Part shown: piece after piece, positions 45,149 to 56,516 of the stretch
How the letters are laid out: every line of letters begins with the position of its first letter
How positions within the stretch are numbered: position 1 is the stretch's first letter
Source: Mycoplasmopsis opalescens ATCC 27921
GTDB lineage: Bacteria > Bacillota_I > Bacilli_A > Mycoplasmatales > Metamycoplasmataceae
DNA length: 64,000 nt
NCBI RefSeq assembly: GCF_000712185.1
Contig: NZ_KL544020.1
Span: 26,237 to 90,236 of the forward strand
Direction of reading: 5' to 3'
Notes under the pieces: model-generated
What the model saw: only the letters and a program-made list of their open reading frames with translations
What the model was told of the DNA's origin: nothing
Databases searched by the model: none
Translations under genes and position numbers: made by a program

Positions 45149-45994
45149 TTATACCTCATCAAACGAAATTTCTTTATCGATTTTGCCAAGTGCTTTTCAA
45201 TGATTAAATAATGATTCTCATTCATCACGATTATGACATCTTAAATAATCGATTTCATCACGATTTACTATGGCTGAATATTGAGGAGATATTCCGCTTT
45301 GCGAATAATAATTATAAAATTTTATGATTTTATCAATATCATCTTTTGCGACTGAAATGTCTGTTTTATACCTAAATTGGCGAATTTCCCTTGTTGTGAT
45401 ATCCAGGTATTCTGGATGTTCATAATCTTCAGGTTTTAAAAATAGTGCTACAATTGAATATTGATTATATCCTAGCAAATATGCATATAATTGTGCTTGT
45501 TTACGGTAATCTGTTGGTACGTTTTCACCATCGTTTTCTAATCATTTTGGTAATGATTTTTCCTGTACAGTTTTCATTTCTAAAACCATTTTTTTTGATG
45601 GCACTAAACCATCAGGTACACCACCTAAAATTTTGTGCTTATCTGAAAAGTAGTCATAATTTACTTTTTCTGCTTCAATATGCTGAATGTCTAAATTCGG
45701 AAATTCATGATGTAATAAATCAAAAATTTTTGGCTCTAAAGCTATACCTGCATTTACATACTTGCGTTGTAAAACAGGCAAACCTAACCTTGCCATATGT
45801 AAAAATGCGCTAAAGTGTGATTTAAAATTATCAGTTAGTAAAATATTCCCAATTGATGAACCACCAAATTTTTTAAATTTACTAAATTTATTATCCCCTA
45901 ATAATAATCGATGATAGTCTTTGCTCAAAATTAATATTTGTTTTTCTTCATCTAATATATATTCTGAACAGTTATATACTTTTCTTTTTGCCAT
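45149..45994 (-). CDS. YqaJ-like PD-(D/E)XK nuclease
   Basis: 281 residues. Nuclease motif pattern: GIALEPKIFDLL (N-terminal Glu), GGVPDGLV (Asp) and KMVLEMKTVQ (E-x-K), as in YqaJ/lambda-exonuclease-like PD-(D/E)XK enzymes; then YRKQAQLYAYLLGYNQ, the family's typical Q-x3-Y helix. Several UGA Trp codons. SD AGGGGAATT before the ATG. Coupled to the DUF2779 gene. Related proteins in mycoplasmas are annotated as putative restriction endonucleases, but no methylase gene is adjacent. Confidence 0.8.
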
Positions 45995-46084
45995 AATTCC
46001 CCTATAATTAATAATATATTATTAATTATAAAGATAATTCTTATTTTTCTTAAGAATTAGTATGTTTTTTTAATAATTTAAATC

Positions 46085-46129
46085 AATTAAAAAATAAAAG
46101 CCACATTCAGTGACTATTATTTTTTAATT
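46085..46129 (-). terminator. deoB terminator
   Basis: AATTAAAAAATA (46085-46096) / TATTTTTTAATT (46118-46129) stem, with an inner TCACT-like pairing. The deoB TAA lies at the edge of the arm. Confidence 0.7.
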
Positions 46130-47318
46130 AAACTAATTGATCGAAGATATCGTCACCAGTTTCTTCAACAATATCAACACCAAAATTTCTGGCTATAATG
46201 TTTCCACTAGTTCCTAATCCCATGACATCAGGTAAAACTTTAGGATCTTTGAATGCTTTCGAGTAAATTGTTAAAGGTAATAATTCTCGTGTGTGGTTAA
46301 ATCCAGGGTAAAGAGGATCATTACCATGGTCTGAAGTCATGATTAATAAATCGTCTTCCTTCATTACGTTCATTAATTTGCCTAATTTGGTATCTAATAA
46401 GGCAATATTAGCGGCATAACCATCAACATCACGGCGGTGTCCATAGTGTGAGTCAAATTGCACTAAGTTGGTGAATACAAATTGATTTTTAGTATCTTTT
46501 AAAGCTTCTTGGATTGTTAAATCAAGACCATGACCATCGCCATCAGAGTGAATTGCTCTACTGATTCCCTGGCCAACATAGATGTCATTGATTTTACCAA
46601 TAGCTACCACTTCAACACCTTTTTTTTGTAATTCGTTTAAAATCATTTCACGTGGTTGGTTAGCATAGTCATGACGGTTAAATGTACGTTTATATTTGCC
46701 ATTTTCATCTGTAATAAATGGACGAACAATAATTCTACCTACGTTTCATTCTGGCTTAGATGAACAAATTTGACGTGCCGCTTTTCCGTAGCAATAAAGA
46801 TTTTCTAAACCAATTCATTCTTCATGGGCAGCGATTTGTAAAACCGAGTCCATTGAGGTGTAGACGATGATAGAACCATTAGCTTGTTGTTCAGCAGCGT
46901 ATTCATCGATAATATCTGTACCTGAACCAGCTTTATTACAAATGATTTTTCTACCATCAAAAGCCTTCTCTAATTCAGCGATTAAGTCTGCAGGGAAGCC
47001 GTTTTCAGCAAATGTAGGAAATGGCACATGAGTTTTGATTCCCATCATTTCTCAGTGTCCAGCTAGTGTATCTTTAGCATTTGATACTTCTTGTACTCTT
47101 GTTACATATCCTAAAGGTTTGCGAACATGATAGTTTCCTTCAAGGGTTGTAATGTTTCCAATACCTATTTTTTTTCAATTATCAATAAAGAAGTTAGCAC
47201 TTTTTGATGCTGATAAAATTGTGTTTGCTCCTTTGTCTCCAAAAGCAACTTGGTCGCGGTCAGGTCCAATACCTAAACCATCTGTAACAAGCATAAATAC
47301 ACGGTTAAATTTAGGCAT
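46128..47318 (-). CDS. deoB: Phosphopentomutase
   Basis: 396 residues. Alkaline-phosphatase-like fold: [18 protein letters not shown] at the N-terminus, DTLAGHWEMMGIK, and [17 protein letters not shown], plus [12 protein letters not shown] with metal ligands. It interconverts ribose-1- and ribose-5-phosphate for nucleoside salvage. SD AGGAGAAAAAAT upstream. It ends in its own terminator. Fits the salvage theme of the window. Confidence 0.95.
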
Positions 47319-47540
47319 ATTTTTTCTCCTTTTTATTCATATTTAGATGAATTTAAATATACAAAATAATTATATTTAATATTTATTTTTTATATCTTAT
47401 TTTTATTAAATTTATGAATTTTAATTATTGCCATTTTGTATATTTTTTCATATTTTATAGAACCTTAAATATTTATTTTTTATTTCCATTTTCCTAAAAA
47501 CCCTATGGTTTTATAGTTTCAGAGTGATCAAATAATAAAA

Positions 47541-47564
47541 AAAATCAAATTAGAATTTGATTTT
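47541..47564 (-). terminator. terminator of the DHH phosphoesterase operon
   Basis: AAAATCAAATT (47541-47551) / AATTTGATTTT (47554-47564), two-base loop, followed by T on the minus strand. Confidence 0.85.
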
Positions 47565-47566
47565 AA

Positions 47567-48541
47567 TTATTTTGTTTCTGCTTGTCAGCGTTCAACTTCT
47601 AAGTTGCAATCTTTAATAACATCATCGATTAAATCAAAACTAGGAAGCATGCTTCCGCTTGCTCTTTCGTGGCCACCACCACCATATTTGACTGCAACAT
47701 TTCTAACACATGGGCCATTTGAACGATATTCTACTCTGATTCTACCATCTTCTTCTTCATTAAATGACACTCAAAATGGATATCCTTCTAAGTTAGCAAT
47801 AATATTTGGTCGGCAAACTTGTTGTGGACTTTTGCCTAATTCTTGTGTTTGTTTATATGTGATTACTGTATATGCTACTTGACCCGATGTTTTTAACGAG
47901 TTCATTAATGTTTGTTGAATTTTTAAATCTGATAATTTTGTTGTTGCTAGCCCTTGGTAAACTTTTTCAGCATCTAAACCTTTCGAGTATAGAAAAGCAA
48001 CTAATTCGTGAGTTCTTTGTGAAGTTTGATTATACATAAAGCGTCCCGAGTCAGTAACAATTCCCAAAAACATATATAGAGCAGCAGTTTTAGAAACTTT
48101 TCAGTTATTTTGAATAGCTAATTCTGTGATCATTTCGTCGGCAGCAATTCTTGCGGATTCCACTCAACGAGTACATTTATCTAGATCATCATCATTAGGG
48201 TGGTGATCAATTCTGATCGTTTCTAAAAATAGATTTTTATCTAAAACATCACGACATTCGATTCTTTCCTTAAAGTTAGCATCTACTATAACACCTAATG
48301 ATTTACTACAAATTTCATCACTTGGAATTGCGTCAAAATCAAAGTTTAAAAAGTTTGAAAACAGACCTTTGCTATCACCTATAGCATAAACTTTTTTATT
48401 TGGATAATTGTCCCTCAATAATTCTCTAAGAGCAAATTGACTTCCTAAACAGTCACCATCAGGGCGAATATGGTGAAAAATGATGATTGAATCGTGCTTT
48501 TCAATAATTTTTGTAATTTCATGTCATGAACCTACATGCAT
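47567..48541 (-). CDS. nrnA: DHH/DHHA1 phosphoesterase (nanoRNase/pAp phosphatase), copy 2
   Basis: 324 residues. DHH motifs: FHHIRPDGDCLGSQ, VIVDAN, the IRIDHHPN signature, FLGIVTDSGRFMY, and the C-terminal DHHA1 GGGGHERASG. Family members degrade 2-5-nt RNA and pAp. SD GGGAGG lies inside the 3' end of the upstream paralogue, one base away. The tandem copy suggests divided substrates. UGA Trp codons at several positions. Confidence 0.9.
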
Positions 48542-48542
48542 A

Positions 48543-49508
48543 TTAAGCCTCCCAAATTCTAATAGCTTCATTTAAATCAGCTAAAACATTTTCAACTTCG
48601 TCTCAACTATTAATTGTAATGCCGGCTGCATTATCATGGCCACCGCCACCATATTTTTTAGCAACAGTATTAACTAAAGGTCCATTTGAACGCAATCTCC
48701 CTCTAACTTTTCCATCTTCAAGTTGGATGAAGAAAGCTCAGCATGAATTGTTTTCAATATTAGCTAATTCATTAACAAATGTTGCAGAATAAAGGTTATC
48801 AAAACCATATTTTTTCATTACTTCATCTGTTACAAAAAAGTATAGTACTCTACCTTTTTGTTTGAAATTAGAAAGTATTTCGCCTGTGAACTTTAAATCT
48901 TGCATAGTGCGAGCATGTAAATTTTTAAAGATTCATGCTGGCTCTAAATTACCTTTTTCGTATAAGTAAGAAACTAAGGCATGAGTTCGACTTGATGTAT
49001 CAGGATACATGAAGCGACCTGAATCAGTTACGATTCCTAAAAAGATGTGTTCTGCAGCCTTTTTAGTCAATTTTAATTGACCATCATAAGCTATTTGTGC
49101 AATCATTTCAGCAGCTGCGACATAATGTTCATCAACCCATAAATAATCATATTCTATATCACTGCCATTTGGGTGATGGTCAATTCTAAGTGTTGCAGTA
49201 CATTTTTTAGCTAATAAAATATCTGAATCTTGAATTCTGTCGCTGCTTGAAGCGTCTACTACAATACCAAGCGAATTATTGTAATTAATTTTTTCTTTTT
49301 CACTGAATTCATAGTTCATTCAGTCAAAAGTATGAACATTATCACCTGGCGTAAAAACGTTTTTTTCTGGATACGTTTGCCTAATTAATTCAGCTAAACC
49401 ATGTTGGCTTCCTAAACAGTCACCATCAGGGCGAATGTGGTGAAAAATTATTATATTATCATATTTTTTTATAGCATCTAAAGCTACTTTTGAATTACCA
49501 ATTTGCAT
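48543..49508 (-). CDS. nrnA: DHH/DHHA1 phosphoesterase (nanoRNase/pAp phosphatase), copy 1
   Basis: 321 residues with the same five motifs as its neighbour: FHHIRPDGDCLGSQ, VVDASS, LRIDHHPN, FLGIVTDSGRFMY and GGGGHDNAAG. The two are clear paralogues from a tandem duplication and diverge in the C-terminal half. It is transcribed first in the operon. SD AAGAGGTAAT. Two such paralogues are also known in other mycoplasmas. Confidence 0.9.
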
Positions 49509-49670
49509 ATTACCTCTTTTAATAATTTTGTATCTTTAATTATATTACTTTATCGCTAATGATGGGAGCATAAAAATAAAGTTATAAAAAGTTTATAAAT
49601 TGTTACTGTTTTTTGCCAATAATTAATCTTTAATATTTTTACTTTTTTCTTTTTTATTTTATTTATAAAT

Positions 49671-49676
49671 TATAAT
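49671..49676 (+). promoter_or_regulatory. TATAAT -10 box for the coiled-coil lipoprotein gene
   Basis: The TATAAT box puts the transcript start at about 49683, after the in-frame ATG at 49680. This and SD GAAAGG support ATG 49701 as the true start with a short leader. Confidence 0.6.
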
Positions 49677-49700
49677 AATATGGTTCGAAAGGTAAAAATT

Positions 49701-51047
49701 ATGAAAAATAGAAATATAAAATTGTTATTAGGTGTAGGTTCGATGCTAACTTTACCAGTGGCATCTGTTTCATGCGCAAATAACTCAAAAATCCAAGAAG
49801 ATCAAAACAATAAAAAAACTGAGCAAATTAACCAATTACGAAAAGAAAACGAAACAGTTAAAGACAAAAATAATGAATTAGCTAACAAAATCACTATTCT
49901 TGAAGAACAAATTAAAGCTAACAATACAAATACTGAAACATTAAATACTAAACATCTTGAATCATTAAAATCATTAGCTCAAGCTTTACCATATAAAATT
50001 GAAAAAACAAAATTTATAATTAAAGCTAAAAAAGCCGAAAAAGAGTCACTTACAGGTGATTTAGCTGAAGCTAAGAATAATTTATCTAAATTTATGGCTC
50101 CAGAAGAAGGAGATAAAGATCAAATTACTTTTGATATTGAAGCTTACAAACAAGAATTAGCCGAATGATTAGAAGTAATTGAATTCGTTACAAAGCAAAA
50201 AGAAGTGCAAAAAGAAATTTCAGTTGACGATTATGAAGCTGCTAAATCAACTAAAGAAGAACTTGAAGAAAATATTGCAGAATATGAAAAAATTAAAAAA
50301 GAATATGATGAATTAGTTCCTGCTGGTGCAACAAACGAATCATTAAATGAAGCTTTAATTAAAGCAACGGAAGAAATTAATAAATTTATTGCAACCGAAA
50401 ATAACGAAGCCCCATTTGATATTAATAATTCAAAAGAAGAATTAAAAGAAATTGAAAAAAACCTTGCTGAAGCTCAAAAGGAATTACAAGAATTAGAAGC
50501 TAAAGAAAATGCTACTAGCGATGAAGAAATCAAAAAACAAATTGCTGATGAAATTGCTGATGTAAAAATTGTTATCGAAGCACTTGAACTTGATAAAGCT
50601 GATGTTGAAAACGAAATTAAAGAATATGAAAAATTACAGTCAGATTTAGATAAAGCACAAAAAGCTGTAATTATTAAACCAATATACGATCAATGAATGA
50701 ATATTGGTCAAGAATATGATAAAGATCGTGATGAGTATAATGTTGAACAAATTAAAGAAGAATTAGCAGAAGCAACTAAAATTTATGAAGTTGGTAAAGA
50801 ATATGTCGAAGGGGCTTACGATGATCCAGATGGTGTTTTAGAGGTCGCTAAACAAACTAAAGAAGAATTAGAAATGCTCATTCAAGAATATGACAAGCTA
50901 AATGACGCTATTAAAAAAGTAGAACAAGAAATTGAAAAAGTTGAAGCTGAAATTAAAAAAGCTGAAACCGAATTAGCTAATGATGAATCATTATTGAATA
51001 AAATCAACATTGAATTAGAAAATAATAAACAACAAAAAACCGCATAA
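49701..51047 (+). CDS. coiled-coil lipoprotein
   Basis: 448 residues. Signal MKNRNIKLLLGVGSMLTLPVA and lipobox ending SVSC. The mature protein is almost wholly Glu/Lys/Asn/Leu-rich heptad sequence (examples: ELANKITILEEQIKAN, LAEAQKELQELEAKEN, KKVEQEIEKVEAEIKKAE), with repeats of an EELxE(x)I motif. It is a surface rod-like protein and may be an adhesin or antigen; function is inference. Two UGA Trp codons. The TAA lies in the loop of the terminator. Confidence 0.75.
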
Positions 51048-51068
51048 CGGTTTTTTGTTTTTTTTTTA
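51031..51068 (+). terminator. terminator of the coiled-coil lipoprotein gene, containing its stop codon
   Basis: AACAAAAAACCG (51031-51042) / CGGTTTTTTGTT (51048-51059) followed by T9; loop CATAA holds the TAA at 51045-51047. Confidence 0.88.
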
Positions 51069-51100
51069 ATAAAAGTGTTCTGCTACAACATTTTAGGTAA

Positions 51101-51763
51101 TTATAATCAAGGTTGAAAAATTAATAATGCTAAGGCAACATTTCCTAGAATTAAGCCAAACATTGGAGCTTTTTTCATATAGAAAATTAAATTTATAATT
51201 ATCCCTATAGGCACATAAATATATAGGGCAATCATTCGTCAACCTTTTAAAAATTCTAATTTATCACCTTCTGTATTAATTTTTCAATATTCACTTATTG
51301 ACTTATTAAAAGTAAGTTGTGGGGCAATTAAACCAATAAATAATTGAATAACTAATGCTAGAATTATCCCTGTAACCACTGGATTCATAACTTTAATAAG
51401 TTTTTTTAAATATAAAGAATTTTCAAATTTGTTAGTGTATTTTAAAGCTAGCTGCATCATTAAAATTGCGGGGAGCACAAAAGCGGTGTAGGTTAAAAGC
51501 ATTGCTATAAAGCCTCATCATTGACCTTCGGCTATTAATCAACCTGTTAATGTTGCAAATTTTGGACTTAAAATTCCAGGTGTTGAATTTGAAATTGCAA
51601 AAATATTATTTATTTGTTCTTCGGTGATTTGGATTCCAAAGCTAGAGCTTAAAAAGTTTCATAATCAGGTGAAAATAGGCATGAAAATTTGGCCGCCACC
51701 AAAAACCGAAAGTGATACTAAAGCAATTAAAATAAGTGAAACTAATAAAGAGATAAAAGCCAT
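51101..51763 (-). CDS. chromate transporter half-protein 2 (ChrA-like)
   Basis: 220 residues. CHR-family single domain: SVFGGGQIFMPIFTWLW motif near the N-terminus, ISNSTPGILSPKFATLTGWLIAE (conserved TPGP-like turn), and about six TM segments. Two half-size CHR proteins usually form a heterodimer of opposite topology. The start overlaps the first half's stop (TAATG). Substrate is not necessarily chromate. Confidence 0.85.
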
Positions 51764-52497
51764 TATTTCACCTCCTGTCTAGAATCGTCAGTTTCGGGAA
51801 AAATATTTTGAATATTTTCATTTTCATTATTTGACGAAAAAGGCTGTGCTACTGGCTTTTTGGAATCAATATTATTCAACTCATTTTTGAATTTACATTT
51901 TTTCTTTGCGATTACATAATATGTTGTAAAAATACTAATAACTAAAAACATTATAATTACAGGCACATTAAATGGTGTAGGAACAAAAAGAGAAAAAGCA
52001 AGAGTAACTAAAAATGTAATTACCCACAAACTGATTTTATTTTCTTTTACGCCTTTTCTAAAGTAGTTTCAGGCGAATCCGATTAAGCACCCCACTATTG
52101 CAGTAAGCACGCCTATTTGTATAACGATTAAGTATTCCTTTGAAAGTTTTGAAACAACAAAATATAAAGCAACAACAACCGCCACATGAGGTATAGCCGC
52201 TAAAAACACAACAAGTGTACCCTTTCAAAATCCTAAGGATTTAATAGCAATATAAGCTAATGCTTGGATAGCCATTGGGCCAGGCAACATGTTTGTAATA
52301 ACCACATTTTTGTCAAATTCATCAGCATCTAATCATTGATACTTATCTACAACATATCGCTTAATAACTGGCATTAAAGCATTGCCGCCACCAAAACCAA
52401 TGAAAGTCACCATCATAACCAGTACAAAAACATTTAAAAAAGTTGGTTTTTTTGGGCCTTTAATCTCATTTTTTTTATTTTTTTCTTTTAATTTCAT
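51763..52497 (-). CDS. chromate transporter half-protein 1 (ChrA-like)
   Basis: 244 residues. CHR domain: TFIGFGGGNALMPVIKRYVVDKYQW, NMLPGPMAIQALAYIAIKSLGFWKG, and six TM segments, followed by an Asn/Glu-rich tail of about 50 residues. Start ATG chosen over an in-frame TTG 21 bases upstream, which overlaps the SD AGGAAT. Inside the tail the coding DNA contains a copy of the dispersed CTGTGCTAC palindrome (about 51839-51864). Confidence 0.85.
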
Positions 52498-52596
52498 AAC
52501 AATAATTCCTAAAAACAATTATAAATGAGATGTGTTTTTTTATAATGCATTTAGTAGAATAATTAATTTTAAATTCTTTTAAAACTCAAAAAAAAA

Positions 52597-52639
52597 TTAA
52601 ACTTTTGAAAGCAAAGCCAAAATTTCTTCAAAAGTTTAA
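52597..52639 (-). terminator. recO terminator
   Basis: TTAAACTTTTGAA (52597-52609) / TTCAAAAGTTTAA (52627-52639) 13-bp stem, followed on the minus strand by a T9 run. Confidence 0.85.
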
Positions 52640-52727
52640 AAAAATAGAAGTTTTAAAAACAAAAATACAAAATTTTCATTTTACTATTATTATTTTTTCA
52701 AAAATGCCAATATTCAAATATTTTATA

Positions 52728-53417
52728 TTACATTCCATCTAATCTGCTTGAACCATTTTCCTTTAAAAAGTCAATTAATTCATGTCTGATTTGTTCATCA
52801 ATTTCACTATTAGCCATTTGCATATAAACATCTACGGAATGAAAAAGATAATAATAAGATTTTAATTCTTTAGTTCAGCGACGTTTGGTCATGTGCGCAG
52901 CACACAAAAAACCACCTTTATAAAATTGGAAGTCGCAGAGGTTACCGGGGGTCAAGCATTCAACACATTTATCATTCATAATTTTAGCCCCGAAATAATC
53001 AAGAGATTGTCCCAAAACATAAGTTAACAATCAACGATTTTTGCCCTGACCCATATATGGCAAAATTGTCAAATATGCCTGTACTATAGGGTTATAAGAA
53101 GACTCAAAATTATTAAAAAAACGTAATAATTTAGTTATTAAAACAATATTATGACGGTTATCATAATTAGGGACAATTAAGGCATTAGCTTTTTTTAAAC
53201 GAGAAAATTTGCCTCTTAATCGTGCTTTGAAATATTCAATTTCAGTATAGGAACCGAGCAATAAATTAGCTTTATTTTTACTTTGAGCTTTATTTAACCC
53301 GCTAGCAATCAAATTTAATATGCCTTTTTTTGTTAAAAGTTTTATTAAGCTTTCATTATCATTTTCGGGATAATTACTCACTTCTAGAACGATGCCTTTA
53401 ATAATACTTTCCGCCAT
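52728..53417 (-). CDS. recO: DNA repair protein RecO
   Basis: 229 residues. OB-fold N-terminus (GIVLEVSNYPENDNESLIKLLTKKGILNLIASG, then LGSYTEIEYF), a helical core, and Cys residues VECLTPGNLCDFQFYKGGFLCAAH for zinc. RecO loads RecA via RecR in gap repair. UGA at 53031 read as Trp. SD AAGAGGC upstream. It is divergent from the asp23-like gene, with an 80-base intergenic region for both promoters. Confidence 0.85.
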
Positions 53418-53498
53418 AATGCCTCTTAAACTATTTATTAATAAAATTATATATTATGTTAGAATTAAATAAGTATTTATATTTAATGAAAGGCATAT

Positions 53499-53792
53499 AT
53501 GACTCAAGAACAAGCTCAAGAACTATTCATAAATGCACTCGAAGCCACTCCAGGTGTAGTCAAAATTATGAAAGTTGAAGAAAACAAGCCACATAGGGAT
53601 GTGAAATTTTTCTGTAATAAAATCGATGACGGCTGACATTTTATTGCCACAATTCAAGTGTTAAAAAGTACTAATTGCCGCGCAATTGTTCGTTCAATCG
53701 GCGAAATATTAAACTTTAATTTGGTGAAAAAAAATGAGAAAATTGGCAAGCTAAACATATTTATTGGAGGCATAACTAATGACCAAAATTAA
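53499..53792 (+). CDS. Asp23/YloU-like small protein
   Basis: 97 residues; reads ALEATPGVVKIMKVEENK and later FIATIQVLKSTNCRAIVRSIGEIL, matching the small Asp23/Gls24 fold. In Firmicutes, yloU stands directly before yloV/fakA, as here. SD GAAAGG. Its last four codons overlap the fakA start (14 bases). Role is unknown in mycoplasmas. Confidence 0.65.
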
Positions 53793-55422
53793 TGGACAAG
53801 AATGAATTAAATATTTCCTATCTGGAGCGAATAATTTAATAAACAACAAAGCAAAAATTGATGCTCTTAATGTTTTCCCTGTGCCTGATGGTGACACTGG
53901 AACCAATATGGCCAGCACCATTGGTGCAGCCGCCGAAGGCTTAGTGGGCAATAGTGATGATAATTTAGCAACTGTTTCGGCCTTTATTGCAAAAAAAATG
54001 CTTTATGATGCAAGGGGCAACTCAGGTGTTATTTTAAGCCAAATTTTTAAAGGTTTTGCTTTAGCTTTTGAAAACAAAAAAGAAGTTAATTCGCTTGAAT
54101 TAGTTAGTGCTTTTGCTCAGGCATCAAAAAAAGCTTATTCATCAGTAATTAAGCCTGTTGAAGGAACAATTTTAACTGTTATTCGTGAAACTTTTGAAGC
54201 ATTAGAAAAACAAGTTAATTCTGAAACTACTTTTGAAGAATTTTTCGAAATAGCAGATAAATATTCTCGTATTAGTTGCAACAATACTCCCAATAAATTA
54301 AAAGTGCTGCGTGAAGTTGGCGTTAACGATAGTGGTGGCGAAGGTTTACAATGCATTATTGCAGGGATGTTATCATATGCTAAAGGAAATCCAATTGAAA
54401 TAAGCAAAGAGCAAGAAGCTGTAACAGAATTTATTTCAAATAATGAAGTGTATGATGGCGAATTTGGCTATTGTACTGAGTTTATAGTCGATTTAAGAGA
54501 ACCAGAAAATTTTGATAAGAAAGCTTTTGAAGCCGTTTTAGCTAAAAAAGGCATCACTTCGCTTGTCCTAGTTAATGATGGAAATATCTTAAAAGTTCAT
54601 GGTCATACTATCCGCCCAGGAGAAATGTTAACTATTGCTCAAAAACATGGTGAATTTATCAAAATTAAATCTGAAAACATGTCTTTACAAGCTGAAGATG
54701 CAAAGAAAAAAACAGTCGAGGAAGGTTCAAAAGAACAACCAAGTACAAACGGCGCAAAACCTAAGAAATGCGGAATTGTTTCATGCAACTTAGGAAATGG
54801 TTTTATTCAACTTATGAATGAATTAGGATGCGACCAAATTATTGTTAGCGGTCAAACTCAAAATCCTTCTGCGAATGAAATTATTAATGCTATTAAGCTT
54901 GTAAATGCTAAAAATGTTTTCGTCTTGCCTAATAATAAAAATGTTTTTATGGCCGCAAAACAGGCTTCACAAGTTATCAAGGATAAAAAAATCTACGTTA
55001 TTGAATCTCGCTCACAAGTTGAAGGCATTAATGCAATTTTTTCATTTGATCCTGATGCCTCAGCTAAAGATAATGTCGATACATTGCGTGAAGCAATTAA
55101 AATGGTAGACACAGGCGAAATTACTAGAGCAGTTAGAGATACAAAAATTGGCGGTGTTAAAATTAAACAAAATGATTACATCGGTATTTTTAATGGTGTA
55201 ATTAAAAATTCAAATGATAATTTAATTGATGCAACTAAAGAGTTAATTGATTGGACTTTAACCGAGGATGAAAAAGAAGTTATTACTATTTATTATGGTA
55301 ATGAATCTTCTGAAAATGAAGCAACATTAATTAAAAATTACGTTGAATCCACTTATGATGTTGAAGTTGATATTAAGGCTGGCGAACAGCCAAATTACAA
55401 TTTCATCATTAGTTTTGAATAG
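53779..55422 (+). CDS. fakA: Fatty acid kinase FakA-like (DAK2 domain)
   Basis: 547 residues. DhaL/DAK2 ATP-binding domain: NVFPVPDGDTGTNMASTI (metal-binding Asp residues) and ARGNSGVILSQIFKGFALAF, VNDSGGEGLQ; a middle domain and a C-terminal segment GVIKNSNDNLIDATKELIDW. FakA phosphorylates exogenous fatty acids presented by FakB. With plsX downstream and plsY at 27173 it completes the route to lysophosphatidate. No fakB in the window. Confidence 0.9.
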
Positions 55423-55487
55423 CACAAAGTATTGATTTGTAATGAATAATACTGTAGCAGGCTTAAATTAGCTACAGAAAGGAATTT

Positions 55488-56516
55488 ATGTACCGTATAG
55501 CTTTTGATATAAACGGTAATGATAATGGAATTAAACCAGCAATAGAATCATCGATGATTTTTGCTAAAGAAAACCCAAATTTCACTTTAATTTTAGTAGG
55601 CATTGAATCAGAAATATATTCATGTGAAGCCTTTAATAAATCTTTAAAAAATATAAAAATAATTAATAATCCAAATGTACCAACTAACGTAAAAAATTTA
55701 CGTCAGTCATTACATGAAGACACATCGATGTCGCAAGCGATTGAACTAGTTAAAAATAATGAAGCTGATGCGGTGCTTTCATGTGGAGATAGTGGCACTT
55801 ATTTAGCGTTATGCTCATTTAAATTAAAAAGACTACCTAACATTTCGCGTGCCGCCTTTATGCCTGTTGTGCCTGCAATTAACGGTAAAAAATGACTAAT
55901 GTGCGATGTAGGGGCTAACATTGAAACTACAAGCGATTATTTAGTTGAGTGGGCAATCATAGCTCGCTTATTTGCAAAAAAATTATTAAATATTGATAAT
56001 CCTAAAATATCACTTATAAATATTGGCTCTGAAGATTATAAAGGTAGTGAAACAACAAGAAAAGCACATCAAAAATTATTAGCAATTAAAAATAATCGTA
56101 ATGATTTTAATTATTCGGGTTTTGCTGAGCCTCGTGAATTAATGCGTGGCCAAACTGATGTTGCAATCATTGATGGCTATGGTGGTAATTTAGTTTTAAA
56201 ATCCCTTGAAGGTGCACTTTTAGCTTTCAAAGACTTACTAAAAGAAAAAATTATGCTTAAAACTATGCGTAAGCTTGGCTATTTAATGATGAAGGGTGCT
56301 TTCAAAGATGTTGCAGAGACGTTAGATTATAGAAATGTTGGTGCAGCCTGAGTTATTGGTGTTAATGGTGTTGCTATCAAATCGCATGGTTCAAGCGACA
56401 GTAAAGCACTTTTAGGTGCTTATAAACAAATCAAAATCGCTTTAGAATCTAATGTTTTGGAGCAAATTAAAGATGAAGTTCATAAGATAAACATAAGTTG
56501 TGAGGAGGAATTTTAA
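55488..56516 (+). CDS. plsX: Phosphate acyltransferase
   Basis: 342 residues. PlsX pattern: MYRIAFDINGNDNGIKPAI, DAVLSCGDSGTYLALCSFKLKRLP (canonical: vSaGnTGA), CDVGANIETTSDYL and IIDGYGGNLVLKSLEGA. The usual D-M/G-G-D start is degenerate (DINGND). Converts acyl-ACP and acyl-phosphate. SD GAAAGGAA. The TAA overlaps the rnc ATG. A palindromic CTGTAGCAG motif occurs upstream. Confidence 0.88.

Noticed and set aside
45445..45813. Plus-strand reading frame of 122 codons
   Set aside because: Antisense to the YqaJ-like nuclease gene, whose motifs and SD are clear.
49680..49700. ATG at 49680 as start of the coiled-coil lipoprotein
   Set aside because: The TATAAT at 49671-49676 puts the transcript start after this ATG; the SD and signal peptide support 49701.
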